Positions 30,602 through 38,819 of a stretch of 64,000 bases of DNA are shown in pieces. Position numbers and translations under genes: made by a program. The DNA is taken from contig NZ_ATVM01000002.1 of assembly GCF_000420725.1 (NCBI RefSeq), positions 1 to 64,000 of the forward strand. Direction: 5' to 3'. How positions within the stretch are numbered: position 1 is the first letter of the stretch; the number at the start of each line of letters is the position of its first letter. The notes below the pieces were generated by a model, which searched no databases, was not told the DNA's origin, and worked only from the letters and a program-made list of their open reading frames with translations. Source of the DNA: Marinococcus halotolerans DSM 16375. Lineage in GTDB: Bacteria; Bacillota; Bacilli; Bacillales; Marinococcaceae.

Positions 30602-31858
30602 ATGCCAGAATCAAAGCAGATACCGCGCGAAGAAGGCATTGAGCATACGCTGGATTTTTTGAAGGAAGGGTATTTGTTTGTTTCCAACCGCAGCCACGGC
30701 TTTCAGTCCAATATTTTTGAAACAAGGCTGCTTGGCGAGCCCGTGATCTGTATGCGGGGCGAAGAAGAAGGACGGCTGTTTTACGATGAAAGTAAATTCC
30801 GACGCGACGGCGCAGCCCCCAAGCGAATATTAAAGACGCTGTTCGGGGAAGGCGGCGTACAGACGCTCGACGGAGAGGCCCATAAACACCGGAAAGCAGC
30901 GTTCATGTCGCTGATGAGCGGGGAACGCCTTGAGGAAATGCGCCGGCTGGCCCGGCAGCGCTGGGAGGAAGCGCTCACCCGTTGGGAGCGGCGGGAAGAA
31001 ATTGTGCTGTACGATGAGGCATTGACGCTGCTGTTTCAGGCCGCCTGCGACTGGGCCGGGGTGCCGTTTCGGCAGAATGAAGCGGACGAAAAAGCACAGA
31101 TGCTCCGGCTGATGATTGAGTCGACATCCTCCATCGGTCCAAAGCACTGGAAAGGGCGGAGAGCCCGTGCCCGGATGGAAGAGTGGGTCAGGGAGCTTGT
31201 CACAGACGTACGGGAAGGCAAGCTTCATCCGCCGGAGCAGACGGCGCTCTATGTATTCGCCTGGCACCGGGATCTGGACGGAGAGCTGCTGGACACACAT
31301 ACGGCGGCGGTGGAGGTGCTGAACATCGTCCGTCCGATTGTAGCGGTGGCGATCTATGTGGATTTCACCGGTCTTGCTGTGTATCAGCATCCGTTGGCAC
31401 GGGAAAGGCTGGCGTCGAAAGACGAACAGGAGCTGAAGATGTTTGTCCAGGAGGTGCGTCGCTTTTATCCGTTTTTCCCCTTCGTGCCGGCAAGAGTAAG
31501 GGACGGATTTACCTGGGAGGGATACGCCTTTCCGAAAAACCGGCTCGTGCTGCTGGATCTGTACGGAACGAATCATCATCCGGATCTTTGGGACAATCCG
31601 GAGAAATTTGATCCCGCCCGTTTTAAGGAGTGGAAGGAGAGCCCGTTCAGCTTTATCCCCCAGGGCGGCGGTGACTACGACTACGGGCACCGCTGTGCAG
31701 GAGAATGGATTACAGTGGAGATTATGAAAGAAAGCCTGGATTACCTGGCCAACCGGATGACGTACGAAATTCCGGAGCAGGACGTGAGCTACAGCTTTAA
31801 CGACATGCCGACGCTGCCGCACAGCAAAATAGTCATGAAGCACGTAACCCGGAAGTAA
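30602..31858 (+). CDS. Cytochrome P450, CYP152-type fatty acid peroxygenase
   Basis: The 418-residue P450 resembles P450 BSbeta and OleT. The heme-thiolate motif is HRCAGEW. The I-helix has NIVRPIVAVA, whose Arg-Pro replaces the usual acid-alcohol pair and binds the fatty acid carboxylate. Such enzymes use H2O2 directly, hydroxylating (alpha or beta) or decarboxylating fatty acids without redox partners. The F-S-F-I-P-Q-G-G-G loop precedes the Cys ligand. The start is the ATG at 30602 with GGAGGG upstream. An oxidase gene that can generate H2O2 starts 18 bases after the stop. Confidence 0.9.
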   Translation: MPESKQIPREEGIEHTLDFLKEGYLFVSNRSHGFQSNIFETRLLGEPVICMRGEEEGRLFYDESKFRRDGAAPKRILKTLFGEGGVQTLDGEAHKHRKAAFMSLMSGERLEEMRRLARQRWEEALTRWERREEIVLYDEALTLLFQAACDWAGVPFRQNEADEKAQMLRLMIESTSSIGPKHWKGRRARARMEEWVRELVTDVREGKLHPPEQTALYVFAWHRDLDGELLDTHTAAVEVLNIVRPIVAVAIYVDFTGLAVYQHPLARERLASKDEQELKMFVQEVRRFYPFFPFVPARVRDGFTWEGYAFPKNRLVLLDLYGTNHHPDLWDNPEKFDPARFKEWKESPFSFIPQGGGDYDYGHRCAGEWITVEIMKESLDYLANRMTYEIPEQDVSYSFNDMPTLPHSKIVMKHVTRK

Positions 31859-31876
31859 ACAGAAAGGAAGGATGCT

Positions 31877-33037
31877 ATGGCCGGCTACGGCAACGACGTC
31901 CAGTTTAAGATCTACCACCCGGAGACAAAAAAGCAGGAGCTGCCCGTATCGTTTGAAGACTGGGAGCAGCAGGCCAGGGAGCAGCTTGCAGACGGTCCGT
32001 ACCACTACATTGCCGATGGAGCCGGGAGCGGAAACACCGCTGATGAAAACCGGCGGGCCCTCGACAGCTGGCGGCTGCTGCCGCGGATGATGGTGAACAC
32101 GGAGGAGCGGGATCTGAGCGTGCAGTTGTTTGGAGAGCAAATCCCGTTTCCAGCACTGATGGCGCCAATCGGGGTGCAGACGATTGCCCATGAAGAAGGG
32201 GAGCTCGCGGCCGCCCGGGCGGCGAAGCGAATCGGCGTACCGTACGTGGCAAGCACCGCCTCGTCGTTTACGATGGAGCGTATTGCCGAAGAGCTTGGCG
32301 ACGCGCCAAAATGGTTTCAACTGTACTGGGGCAAGGACGAAGACGTAACAGCAAGCTTTCTGCAGCGGGCCGAGCACGCCGGCTATACGGCGATTGTCGC
32401 AACGCTTGATACGCAGATGCTCAGCTGGCGGGAAAAGGATCTGGAAAACGAATATCTACCGTTTCTGCAGGCGGAAGGCATCGCCAATTACCTGTCGGAT
32501 CCGTCATTTCGTGCGAAGCTGGAGCAGCCTCCCGAGGAGGATATAGCGGCAGCGGTGCAGCAGTTTGTGGAGATCTTTACAAATGCTGCGCTGTCCTGGG
32601 AGGACCTGGCCTTTTTACGCCGGCAGACCGATCTGCCGATTATTCTAAAAGGCGTGCTGGACCCGGAGGATGTAAAAAAAGCCCTTGATTACGATATTAA
32701 TGGATTAATTGTATCCAATCACGGCGGCCGGCAGGTGGACGGAGCCGTAGCGGCGATTGACATGCTGCCGGAAATGGTGGAAGCAGCCGGCGGAAGGGTA
32801 CCGGTGCTGATGGACAGCGGTATCCGCCGCGGTGCGGATGTCATTAAAGCGCTGGCGCTTGGCGCAGAAGCCGTGCTGGTCGGACGTCCGTACATTTACG
32901 GCCTGGCCGTGGACGGGGAAAACGGTGCCTGTGAAGTGATGCAAAATCTTTTGGCTGATACCGATCTAACCATGGGACTGACCGGGCGTGCGCGTATTCA
33001 AGATATCGACCGTTCGCTGCTCCGTCGGCGAAAGTGA
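31877..33037 (+). CDS. FMN-dependent alpha-hydroxy acid oxidase (lactate oxidase / 2-monooxygenase-like)
   Basis: The 386-residue protein has the (beta/alpha)8 fold of the family, with the N-terminal YIADGAGSGNTADENR segment, MAPIGVQ at the FMN site, GVLDPEDVKKAL, and the catalytic His in SNHGGRQVDG. The C-terminal GLTGRARIQDI is also typical. Members oxidise 2-hydroxy acids with O2, giving H2O2, or decarboxylate the product. The long insert at about residues 180-225 is as in lactate oxidases and monooxygenases. It shares an operon with a CYP152 P450, suggesting peroxide supply or removal of a 2-hydroxy fatty acid product. Confidence 0.88.
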   Translation: MAGYGNDVQFKIYHPETKKQELPVSFEDWEQQAREQLADGPYHYIADGAGSGNTADENRRALDSWRLLPRMMVNTEERDLSVQLFGEQIPFPALMAPIGVQTIAHEEGELAAARAAKRIGVPYVASTASSFTMERIAEELGDAPKWFQLYWGKDEDVTASFLQRAEHAGYTAIVATLDTQMLSWREKDLENEYLPFLQAEGIANYLSDPSFRAKLEQPPEEDIAAAVQQFVEIFTNAALSWEDLAFLRRQTDLPIILKGVLDPEDVKKALDYDINGLIVSNHGGRQVDGAVAAIDMLPEMVEAAGGRVPVLMDSGIRRGADVIKALALGAEAVLVGRPYIYGLAVDGENGACEVMQNLLADTDLTMGLTGRARIQDIDRSLLRRRK

Positions 33038-33042
33038 ATAGA

Positions 33043-33079
33043 AAAAACTCCCGGCAAAAGCAATTGTCGGGAGTTTTTC
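33043..33079. terminator. Bidirectional terminator
   Basis: AAAACTCCCGGCAA and TTGTCGGGAGTTTTT form a long stem with T or A tracts on both sides. It lies between the oxidase gene and the convergent DUF2254 gene. Confidence 0.82.
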
Positions 33080-33083
33080 CTGT

Positions 33084-34523
33084 TTATGAACCTTTTCCCT
33101 CTCCATACGAGGCGGGGAGTGTGCCTTTTTCGATAAATTCCTGCACGAGCTTCTGGAAGGTCTGCGGGTCACGGGCTTCAACAGAAAGCGTACGCAGATG
33201 AGTGTAAAAAGAGCGCTGCTCGAATTCATAGGCGAATTTCTCCGCGAACGACTGGGCGACCACCTGGCCGTAGCTCCAGCAGATTGGTTTTTTATCCTGT
33301 GGCAGTGAACGGGCAAGAAGCACGAGTGTCTCAAGCAGCATGTTGGTCAGAACGGGATCGTTTTTAACATACACGCTGATGTGCCCAAACGCCGTGTACA
33401 GATAGTCGGAAAAATACTCCTGCTTCATAACGACACGCAGCGTATTTTCCCCGTCGGATAAATACGGCGTAAAGGAGGTTACTTTGGCGATGGACAGAAG
33501 CAGGTCAATCAGCTGGTAGAGCGTGTCCTTCAGCGTCCCGGGCTCGTCGTTTGAGACCGCCTTTACGGCAATATCCTTCAGCTTCTGAACGCCGAAGCTG
33601 AGATCCTGGATTTCGTTTTGCCGGTCTCCGAGAAACAGCATGCGCCGGTATTTCTGTTCATCGATTTCTTCGACCGGAGTTTCCTCGGTCTTCCAGTAGG
33701 AAAAAAGCGTCAGGTCCGGAAGCAGAAAATCACCGATGCTGCAGTGCAGCTGGAGAACGATGCCGTCCTTCTGTGCTTCCTGGATCAGTTTGCCAAAATC
33801 AATAATCTGCAGGTATCCGGATGTTTCACAGGCTACCTTCTGCGCCTTCTCCTGCTGTTTTTGCGGCAGATAAGAAAGGCTGAGATGGTCCGGGTTATCG
33901 GCCCGGTACTTTTCAAGGTCGTAGTAGAGCGTATTCAAAATCCGTTCCTCGGACTGCTTTTTCATATCCGTGGTAATACTCGGCGGCTGCATCCATTTGG
34001 TGGCATGATTAATGAACAAAATGAAATTCAGTACCGAAAAGGCGGTCGCGAGCACGCCGGCAATCGGAAAGACTGTGTACTGGCTGATCGAGGAGTCCAA
34101 AAAGAAAAATACGATCAACAGATAGAAAAAACAAAGATTGAAAATGCCGATGGCGTGCTGGGTGCGGCGGTTGGAAATGAAATTGAGCAGCACCCGGGGC
34201 GTGAACTGGTTCGACATATTCGTCAGCACCATCAGCATGGAGTTAAAGGTGAACGCGTTGAGCGTCAGGACGCCGGAGAGCATCGTGCTGTACATCGTCT
34301 GGGTGAGCGAGTACTCCGTCGTGAATGCTGAAAGCAGCGTCCATCCGGGCCGCAGGCTAAACTCAATCCAGAATGAAATAATTGATAAAAGTACGGCAAT
34401 GAAAATATAAATGGCCGGCAGCACCCAGAGGCTGGCGCGTGTTTCATGCCAGCGCTGGCGCGAAGACATACTGATCAGCCGCTTGACCGGCGCCGGCATC
34501 ATTCGAAACAGCATATGAAGCAT
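33084..34523 (-). CDS. DUF2254-family membrane protein
   Basis: The 479-residue predicted integral membrane protein has about four transmembrane helices in the first 190 residues and a large cytoplasmic domain. Conserved segments are the SSRQRWHETRASLWVLPAIY opening and TTEYSLTQTMYSTMLSGVLT followed by NAFTFNSMLMVLTNMSNQFTPRVL. These match DUF2254, a family without known function. An ATG at 34523 with GCGGGTG upstream is preferred over a longer frame that adds 76 non-conserved residues. Confidence 0.8.
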   Translation of the reverse strand: MLHMLFRMMPAPVKRLISMSSRQRWHETRASLWVLPAIYIFIAVLLSIISFWIEFSLRPGWTLLSAFTTEYSLTQTMYSTMLSGVLTLNAFTFNSMLMVLTNMSNQFTPRVLLNFISNRRTQHAIGIFNLCFFYLLIVFFFLDSSISQYTVFPIAGVLATAFSVLNFILFINHATKWMQPPSITTDMKKQSEERILNTLYYDLEKYRADNPDHLSLSYLPQKQQEKAQKVACETSGYLQIIDFGKLIQEAQKDGIVLQLHCSIGDFLLPDLTLFSYWKTEETPVEEIDEQKYRRMLFLGDRQNEIQDLSFGVQKLKDIAVKAVSNDEPGTLKDTLYQLIDLLLSIAKVTSFTPYLSDGENTLRVVMKQEYFSDYLYTAFGHISVYVKNDPVLTNMLLETLVLLARSLPQDKKPICWSYGQVVAQSFAEKFAYEFEQRSFYTHLRTLSVEARDPQTFQKLVQEFIEKGTLPASYGEGKGS

Positions 34524-34691
34524 CGTTTCACCCGCTTTCTTTTCTGGGAGTTGTATTATTTCTGCTACAGTTAAGCATAAAGGTTTCCGGGGGGAAATGA
34601 AATAAGCGTTGGTAAATCGGCCCTGTTTCTGCTGCAGTGCCCGGTGGTATATTGAAACGTAATAGGATACATAACCATGAGGAGGAAAACA

Positions 34692-35480
34692 ATGAATATT
34701 GCGGTTTATCAAATGGATATTGTGGCGGGAGACCCAGAAGCGAACCGGCAAAAAGTAAGCCGGTGGCTAAGAGAGCAGGACCTCGGCAGGGTGGATATGG
34801 TGATGCTTCCGGAAATGTGGACGACGGCGTATACGCTCCCGGAGCTCCGTGATATTGCGGAGGATCCTGCGGACAGCAAGACGATCCGCTTTTTACAGGA
34901 CGCAGCGAAGCGCTATCACGTTCATATCATGGGAGGGTCGATGGCGGTTAAGCAAAACGGGAAGGTGTACAACCGGGCCATTGTGATAAATAACATCGGG
35001 GAACTTGTTTATGATTATGACAAAATGCATCTCGTGCCGATGCTGAATGAGCCGGCTTATTTAAGTGGCGGGCGTGAGCCGGTGAAGGTGTTTGAGCTGG
35101 ACGGTGTCAAAATGGGGGTCGTGATCTGCTATGACCTTCGTTTTCCGGAAATCATCCGTAGCCTCGCCCTGCAGGGGTGCGAGCTGCTGTTTATCCCGGC
35201 AGAATGGCCGGACAGCCGCCGGAGCCACTGGGATGTGCTGAGTATGGCGCGGGCGGTGGAAAACCAGATGTACGTCGTGACGTGCAACCGTCCGGGCTCC
35301 TACGACGGCATTACGTTTGCCGGCTCCTCGGCGTTTATCGATCCGTGGGGCAACGTGCTTCAGAAGGGAAGCGTGGAGAACGAGGAAACGCTCCGGGAAA
35401 CCCTGGACCTCTCCAATGTGGCAGACGTCCGCAAAAACGTGCCCGTTTTTGACAGCCGGGTGCCGGAGTTGTACGAATAA
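34692..35480 (+). CDS. Carbon-nitrogen hydrolase (nitrilase superfamily, omega-amidase-like)
   Basis: The 262-residue cytoplasmic amidase shows the Glu-Lys-Cys triad: Glu in LPEMW near residue 42, Lys in DKMHL near 112, and Cys in VICYDLRFPE near 147. It is close in length and motifs to MtnU/YafV/Nit2-type omega-amidases that hydrolyse 2-oxoglutaramate or 2-oxosuccinamate, and those substrates are inferred. AGGAGG lies eight bases before the ATG at 34692. It stands alone, upstream of the small RNA/toxin locus. Confidence 0.85.
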   Translation: MNIAVYQMDIVAGDPEANRQKVSRWLREQDLGRVDMVMLPEMWTTAYTLPELRDIAEDPADSKTIRFLQDAAKRYHVHIMGGSMAVKQNGKVYNRAIVINNIGELVYDYDKMHLVPMLNEPAYLSGGREPVKVFELDGVKMGVVICYDLRFPEIIRSLALQGCELLFIPAEWPDSRRSHWDVLSMARAVENQMYVVTCNRPGSYDGITFAGSSAFIDPWGNVLQKGSVENEETLRETLDLSNVADVRKNVPVFDSRVPELYE

Positions 35481-35511
35481 ACTTAACTCTGGGCGTTAAA
35501 GCCGCATGAGC

Positions 35512-35541
35512 TTGAATGGCTTCGTCCTGTTGTGGTATAAT
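35512..35541 (+). promoter_or_regulatory. Promoter of a candidate antitoxin RNA
   Basis: TTGAAT (35512-35517), 18 bases, then a perfect TATAAT (35536-35541). No ribosome binding site or gene follows on this strand before the terminator at 35670, so it points to a short non-coding transcript starting near 35549. Confidence 0.55.
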
Positions 35542-35548
35542 TCATTTA

Positions 35549-35670
35549 ACGAAAAAACGGCCCGTGCGCTAACACGGACCGATAACAGCAGTACTGACCC
35601 TTCAAAGGGGTCGGCCATGGGAGAAAATAAACCAAAAGAGCCGCTAACTCAAAGGTGGTTTATTTTTTTT
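35549..35670 (+). ncRNA. Candidate type I antitoxin RNA, about 120 nt
   Basis: Between the TATAAT promoter and an 8-T tail lie three stems. CGGCCCGTG pairs with CACGGACCG (about 35558-35581, one mismatch). GACCCTT pairs with AGGGGTC (about 35596-35612). The terminator stem is AAATAAACC (35625-35633) with GGTTTATTT (35657-35665). Its 3' part is antisense to the end of the minus-strand toxin mRNA. It also contains TAACTCAAAGGTGGT (35645-35659), the same sequence as the toxin mRNA 5' UTR, so it could compete for pairing with the toxin 3' end. No coding potential is visible. Confidence 0.5.
35625..35665. terminator. Bidirectional terminator shared by toxin and antitoxin genes
   Basis: The 9-bp stem AAATAAACC/GGTTTATTT is flanked by T8 on the plus side and TTTT on the minus side. 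It ends both convergent transcripts so that they overlap at their 3' ends. Confidence 0.7.
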
Positions 35671-35799
35671 GCTTAAAATAGTCTGCTAACATCACGCTTG
35701 CGTAGATCGCTGTTAAAATAGAAGCGGCGACGGTTACGGCGTCTATTAGCATCACGGCATCCCCCCTTTCATAAGGGAGTGCCGACCACCTTTGAGTTA
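35645..35799. repeat. 15-nt inverted repeat bracketing the small toxin gene
   Basis: TAACTCAAAGGTGGT (35645-35659) and ACCACCTTTGAGTTA (35785-35799) are perfect reverse complements 125 bases apart. In the minus-strand mRNA they lie in the 5' UTR, about 30 nt before the start codon, and in the 3' terminator region. Such 5'-3' pairing is a feature of several type I toxin mRNAs. Confidence 0.8.
35660..35752 (-). CDS. Candidate type I toxin: 30-residue membrane peptide
   Basis: Thirty codons from an ATG at 35750-35752 encode MLIDAVTVAASILTAIYASV followed by MLADYFKQKK. This is one hydrophobic helix with a polar basic tail, the form of pore-forming type I toxins such as TxpA or holin-like peptides. 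A very strong site, AAAGGGGGG, lies 7-8 bases upstream; an in-frame GTG at 35755 is the alternative start. The stop overlaps the shared terminator. A 15-nt inverted repeat (35645-35659 and 35785-35799) brackets the gene and would pair the mRNA ends. Toxicity is inferred from this organisation, not shown by a sequence match. Confidence 0.55.
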   Translation of the reverse strand: MLIDAVTVAASILTAIYASVMLADYFKQKK

Positions 35800-35964
35800 C
35801 AGTATGCTGTAGTAACAAAAACCAACTGATATTTCGAATGTTAATAGAAATAAAAACTTATTTTAAATGGACCATACTTTTTTAACTTGCACGTTTGCCC
35901 GTCTTCCGGGAAAGGAAAGAGCCGGGATGCGAGATCCATACTATACAGAAGAAGGATGATCACA

Positions 35965-36345
35965 ATGCCAATATACTGCAAGCGGCTCTATAAGAAAGCA
36001 GATACGGATGACGGCTACCGGATTTTCGTTGAGAAGGAATGGCCTAACGAAGTCGAAGAGGTGCGCGCCGACATCCACGAATGGGTAGACGGCATTGCAC
36101 CGTCGAAGGAACTCCAGAAGGCGCTCGATGAAGAGCCGAAAAAGTTCGAAAGCTTTAAGGAAGCGTACAAGGTAGAGCTTGAGCAGGATGAGCTCAAACG
36201 CGAAGAAATGCACCGCTTAAAAGAAATTGTGCGGATGCAGGACAAGGACGTGACGCTCGTATTTTCGTCGGAGGACGTAAAACGAAATCACGCCTGGGTG
36301 CTGAAGGAGATTCTCGACCAGCAGCCGGCGCACCCGAGAGAGTAA
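35965..36345 (+). CDS. DUF488-family protein
   Basis: The 126-residue soluble protein matches the DUF488 pattern: an opening basic strand (MPIYCKRLYKKADTDDGYR), an acidic W-x-x-x-I-A-P-S (EWVDGIAPSKELQKAL) helix, and VTLVFSSEDVKRNHAWVLKE near the end. Family members are small, widespread and of unknown function. The ATG at 35965 is chosen with AAGGATG upstream; an ATG three codons earlier is possible. The 5' end of the family is complete and no frame damage is seen. Confidence 0.8.
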   Translation: MPIYCKRLYKKADTDDGYRIFVEKEWPNEVEEVRADIHEWVDGIAPSKELQKALDEEPKKFESFKEAYKVELEQDELKREEMHRLKEIVRMQDKDVTLVFSSEDVKRNHAWVLKEILDQQPAHPRE

Positions 36346-36350
36346 TACGA

Positions 36351-36375
36351 AGGCCCGCCTACAGCAGGCGGGCCT
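36351..36375. terminator. Strong hairpin between convergent genes
   Basis: AGGCCCGCCT (36351-36360) and AGGCGGGCCT (36366-36375) form a perfect 10-bp GC-rich stem with a 5-base loop. No T tract follows on either side. It overlaps the last codons of the minus-strand esterase. Confidence 0.55.
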
Positions 36376-37258
36376 GAAGCGTGGAGACGACGAGTCCCCA
36401 CGCTTTTTTTGCGGTGCTTTTTCGTCCCACGTGGGTAAACGCATGAAGCGTCTTCGGAAACATCCGATACTCTGCGGGCACGCCTTCCCGTTTTAAGCGC
36501 TTCGCGTACCGGAAGGCTTCCTGGGCCAGGGAGTCGTATTCCGGCGTAAACACAAGTGTCGGCGGCAGCCCCGCGAGCGATCCCGCCCGCAGTGGGGAAA
36601 CGTACGGGTGGTCGGCGCTCTGGCCCGTTTCCAGGTAGCTGGCCGTAAATAAATCTGCCACAAAGATTGGGATAGCCCCCGGAAAGGACGGTTTTTCGCG
36701 GGGGTCGGTCGCGAGGTCAAGAATTGGCGAGTCCAAAATTTGAACTGCCGGCATCGGCGCTCCGGTATCGCGTAAAAGCAGCAGTGTTGATGCTGCGATA
36801 TTGCCGCCGGCGCTGTGGCCGCCAAGGGCAAAGCGCTCCATATTCAGACCAAGCAGCTCCTCCTGGGCGTGCAGCCACATGAGCACGTCCCGGACTTCAA
36901 ATATAGAGAACGGAAACCGACTGCGCGGGGCGAGGTGATAATCAATGTTTACTACGGCGCAGGGCGTGAGCTCGGCCACGTGCCGGCCCCAGCCTTCATC
37001 ATCGGCATAGCTTCCCATGAAAAAGCCTCCGCCGTGCAGGTTTACAAACACCGGAAGAGCCTGACCTTCGGCTGCTTCTGGATAATAAATGTGTACGGGC
37101 GTCGCGCCGGCAGCCGTTTCCACGATGTAGGAATCCGTGCGAACGGTATCTGCTGCGGGCGGGGTAATGTGAGTCGGCGAATAACGGCGGAGTCGTATTT
37201 GAAATGCGCGCAGCAGCGCGGTTAACAGGTAGGTTCTCCATGCAGGCATCCGTGCCAC
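36359..37258 (-). CDS. Alpha/beta hydrolase, HSL-like esterase/lipase
   Basis: The 299-residue protein has the hormone-sensitive-lipase-type oxyanion motif HGGGF (residues about 74-78) and the nucleophile Ser in GHSAGG (near 147). The likely acid is Asp in TPEYDSL and the His is in TLHAFTH near the C-terminus. It should hydrolyse short-chain carboxylic esters. An N-terminal hydrophobic stretch (YLLTALLRAFQI) could be a membrane-associating cap helix. Start ATG at 37258, with AGGAGTGGCACGG upstream. Confidence 0.85.
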   Translation of the reverse strand: MARMPAWRTYLLTALLRAFQIRLRRYSPTHITPPAADTVRTDSYIVETAAGATPVHIYYPEAAEGQALPVFVNLHGGGFFMGSYADDEGWGRHVAELTPCAVVNIDYHLAPRSRFPFSIFEVRDVLMWLHAQEELLGLNMERFALGGHSAGGNIAASTLLLLRDTGAPMPAVQILDSPILDLATDPREKPSFPGAIPIFVADLFTASYLETGQSADHPYVSPLRAGSLAGLPPTLVFTPEYDSLAQEAFRYAKRLKREGVPAEYRMFPKTLHAFTHVGRKSTAKKAWGLVVSTLQARLL

Positions 37259-37325
37259 TCCTTTCTTCTCTCTACGTGCCTATTCCTGCCGCGGGCTGTT
37301 GTTAAGCTAAAAATTGACCAATATA

Positions 37326-37364
37326 AAAAATCAGCCGGCGCTCCCTCGGAGAGTACCGGCTGAT
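37326..37364 (-). terminator. Terminator of the carnitine operon
   Basis: ATCAGCCGG (37356-37364 read on the minus strand) pairs with CCGGCTGAT, followed by TTTTT on the minus strand. It lies just after the thioesterase gene. Confidence 0.78.
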
Positions 37365-37370
37365 GCTGTG

Positions 37371-37841
37371 TTATTTTCGTTTAATTCCAATCGAGCGACC
37401 GGCTTTGGCTGGCCAGTTTTCCGGAGTAAGAACCGGAACGTCGGCCAGGCCCTGCTGAAGCGTTTCGGGAAACGGGGCAGGGCGTCCGGCGGCCTGATCC
37501 ATTCCCATGACCATTTGCTCGCTTGTGGCGATGGCCTCGTTCTGGTCGTTCAGCATTTCAAACCACAGATGCAGCCGCTTGGCGTCCTGGTCAAGAATCA
37601 CCGCTGACACAGCGAGCGGCTGGTCCTGGTGGGCTTCCGCCAGGTATATCAGGTGCGTTTCGAGGGTGAATACGGTGTACTGCTCCTGTTCGATAAAGCG
37701 GGCGGTCAGGCCGGCGTCTTCAAGCAACTTGTCCAGCGCGCGGCTGAAAACAAGAGCGTAGGCTGCATCGTTCATGTGCCCGTTGTAGTCCACCCATTCC
37801 TGCTGCACACGGCCGCTCCATACGGTATGGTTATCTGTCAT
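37371..37841 (-). CDS. Thioesterase, probably betainyl-CoA thioesterase
   Basis: The 156-residue protein has a hotdog-fold 4HBT-type pattern: VDYNGHMNDAAYALVFSRALDKLLE with the Asn-His and Asp typical of the active site, then FTLETHLIYLAEAHQ. Its start overlaps the carnitine dehydrogenase gene by 11 bases. In characterised carnitine-degradation operons the same order occurs, where this enzyme hydrolyses glycine betainyl-CoA to glycine betaine and CoA. The substrate assignment rests on this context. Confidence 0.8.
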   Translation of the reverse strand: MTDNHTVWSGRVQQEWVDYNGHMNDAAYALVFSRALDKLLEDAGLTARFIEQEQYTVFTLETHLIYLAEAHQDQPLAVSAVILDQDAKRLHLWFEMLNDQNEAIATSEQMVMGMDQAAGRPAPFPETLQQGLADVPVLTPENWPAKAGRSIGIKRK

Positions 37842-38802
37842 GGCTCTCCACCTTTTCAGCCGGCCAGTAGCTGCCTTCGTGCAGCAGGTTCATCAGCTTT
37901 AAAAGAAACTCATCGCGTCGCTCTTCAAGCTCGGCGACGCTTTTGTCTCCGGACTGCTCCTTCGTGCCTTCGATGACCTTTTCGCTCAGCTCCGGGGTGA
38001 GCTCCGGTGCTTCAAGCTTGGTCCACGGCGCTTTCAGGGCCGGGCCGAACTGCTCGAGCATGTGGGTCATGCCTTTGTCGCCGCCGGCCAGATGGAAGGT
38101 TAAAAACGGTCCCATCAGCGCCCAGCGGAGACCGGCACCGTAAACGATCGCCTTGTCGACTTCCTCGGTGGTGGCGTGGCCGTCATTCACAATATGAAGG
38201 GCTTCGCGCCAGAGGGCTTCCATCAGGCGGTCGGCAATATGGCCGTCCACCTCGCCCTTCATCGCAAGCGGCTTCATGCCGGCAAGCTCATATATCGCCT
38301 GCGCGCGTTCCATTTCAGTATTCGTCGTCTGCTCGCCGCCGGATAGCTCCACAAGTGGAAGCAGGTACACGGGATGGAACGGGTGTGCAACAATGACGCG
38401 CTCCGGATGACGTACGCAGTCGCTCTGAAGCGTCGTCGGCTTATAGCCGGACGTACTCGAGGCAATGATGGTTTCAGCCGGCGCGTAAGCATCAATCTGG
38501 GCGAGCACGCTTCGTTTGATGTCCTCGCGCTCGGGCACGTTTTCCTGCACAAGCGCAGCATCCGCTACTGCCTCTTTGATGTCTTTCGTAAAGGTAAGCT
38601 TATCGATGGAAGCATCGTCGTGCATGCCGTTTTCCTTCAGCTTCGACCACAGCGACGCGACGGTGCTGCGGGTTTTTTCCTCGGCGCCGTCCGCCGGATC
38701 ACAGGCGATGACGTGAAAGCCGTGCGCGAGGAAACGGGCGATCCAGCCGTTTCCGATCACACCGGTCCCGATGACGGCAATAATAGTTGTTGTGGGATTC
38801 AT
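37831..38802 (-). CDS. L-carnitine 3-dehydrogenase
   Basis: The 323-residue member of the 3-hydroxyacyl-CoA dehydrogenase family has the NAD-binding motif GTGVIGNGW near the N-terminus. Other conserved segments are VQENVPERE, ASSTSGYKPT, HPFHPVYLLPLVELSGG with the catalytic His, and a C-terminal helical domain. It oxidises carnitine to dehydrocarnitine with NAD+. Length and the flanking BKACE and thioesterase genes match the CdhABC pathway. The initiator ATG has AGGAGG nearby. Confidence 0.88.
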   Translation of the reverse strand: MNPTTTIIAVIGTGVIGNGWIARFLAHGFHVIACDPADGAEEKTRSTVASLWSKLKENGMHDDASIDKLTFTKDIKEAVADAALVQENVPEREDIKRSVLAQIDAYAPAETIIASSTSGYKPTTLQSDCVRHPERVIVAHPFHPVYLLPLVELSGGEQTTNTEMERAQAIYELAGMKPLAMKGEVDGHIADRLMEALWREALHIVNDGHATTEEVDKAIVYGAGLRWALMGPFLTFHLAGGDKGMTHMLEQFGPALKAPWTKLEAPELTPELSEKVIEGTKEQSGDKSVAELEERRDEFLLKLMNLLHEGSYWPAEKVESHDR

Positions 38803-38819
38803 GAGGTCCTCCTAAAGAT

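Noticed and set aside
33600-34331. Long plus-strand frame antisense to the DUF2254 gene.
   Set aside because: Its composition is the mirror of the real gene and it has no binding site or recognisable domain.
36351-36375. Strong hairpin as part of a small RNA gene.
   Set aside because: No promoter precedes it and it overlaps the esterase 3' end; a convergent-gene hairpin explains it.
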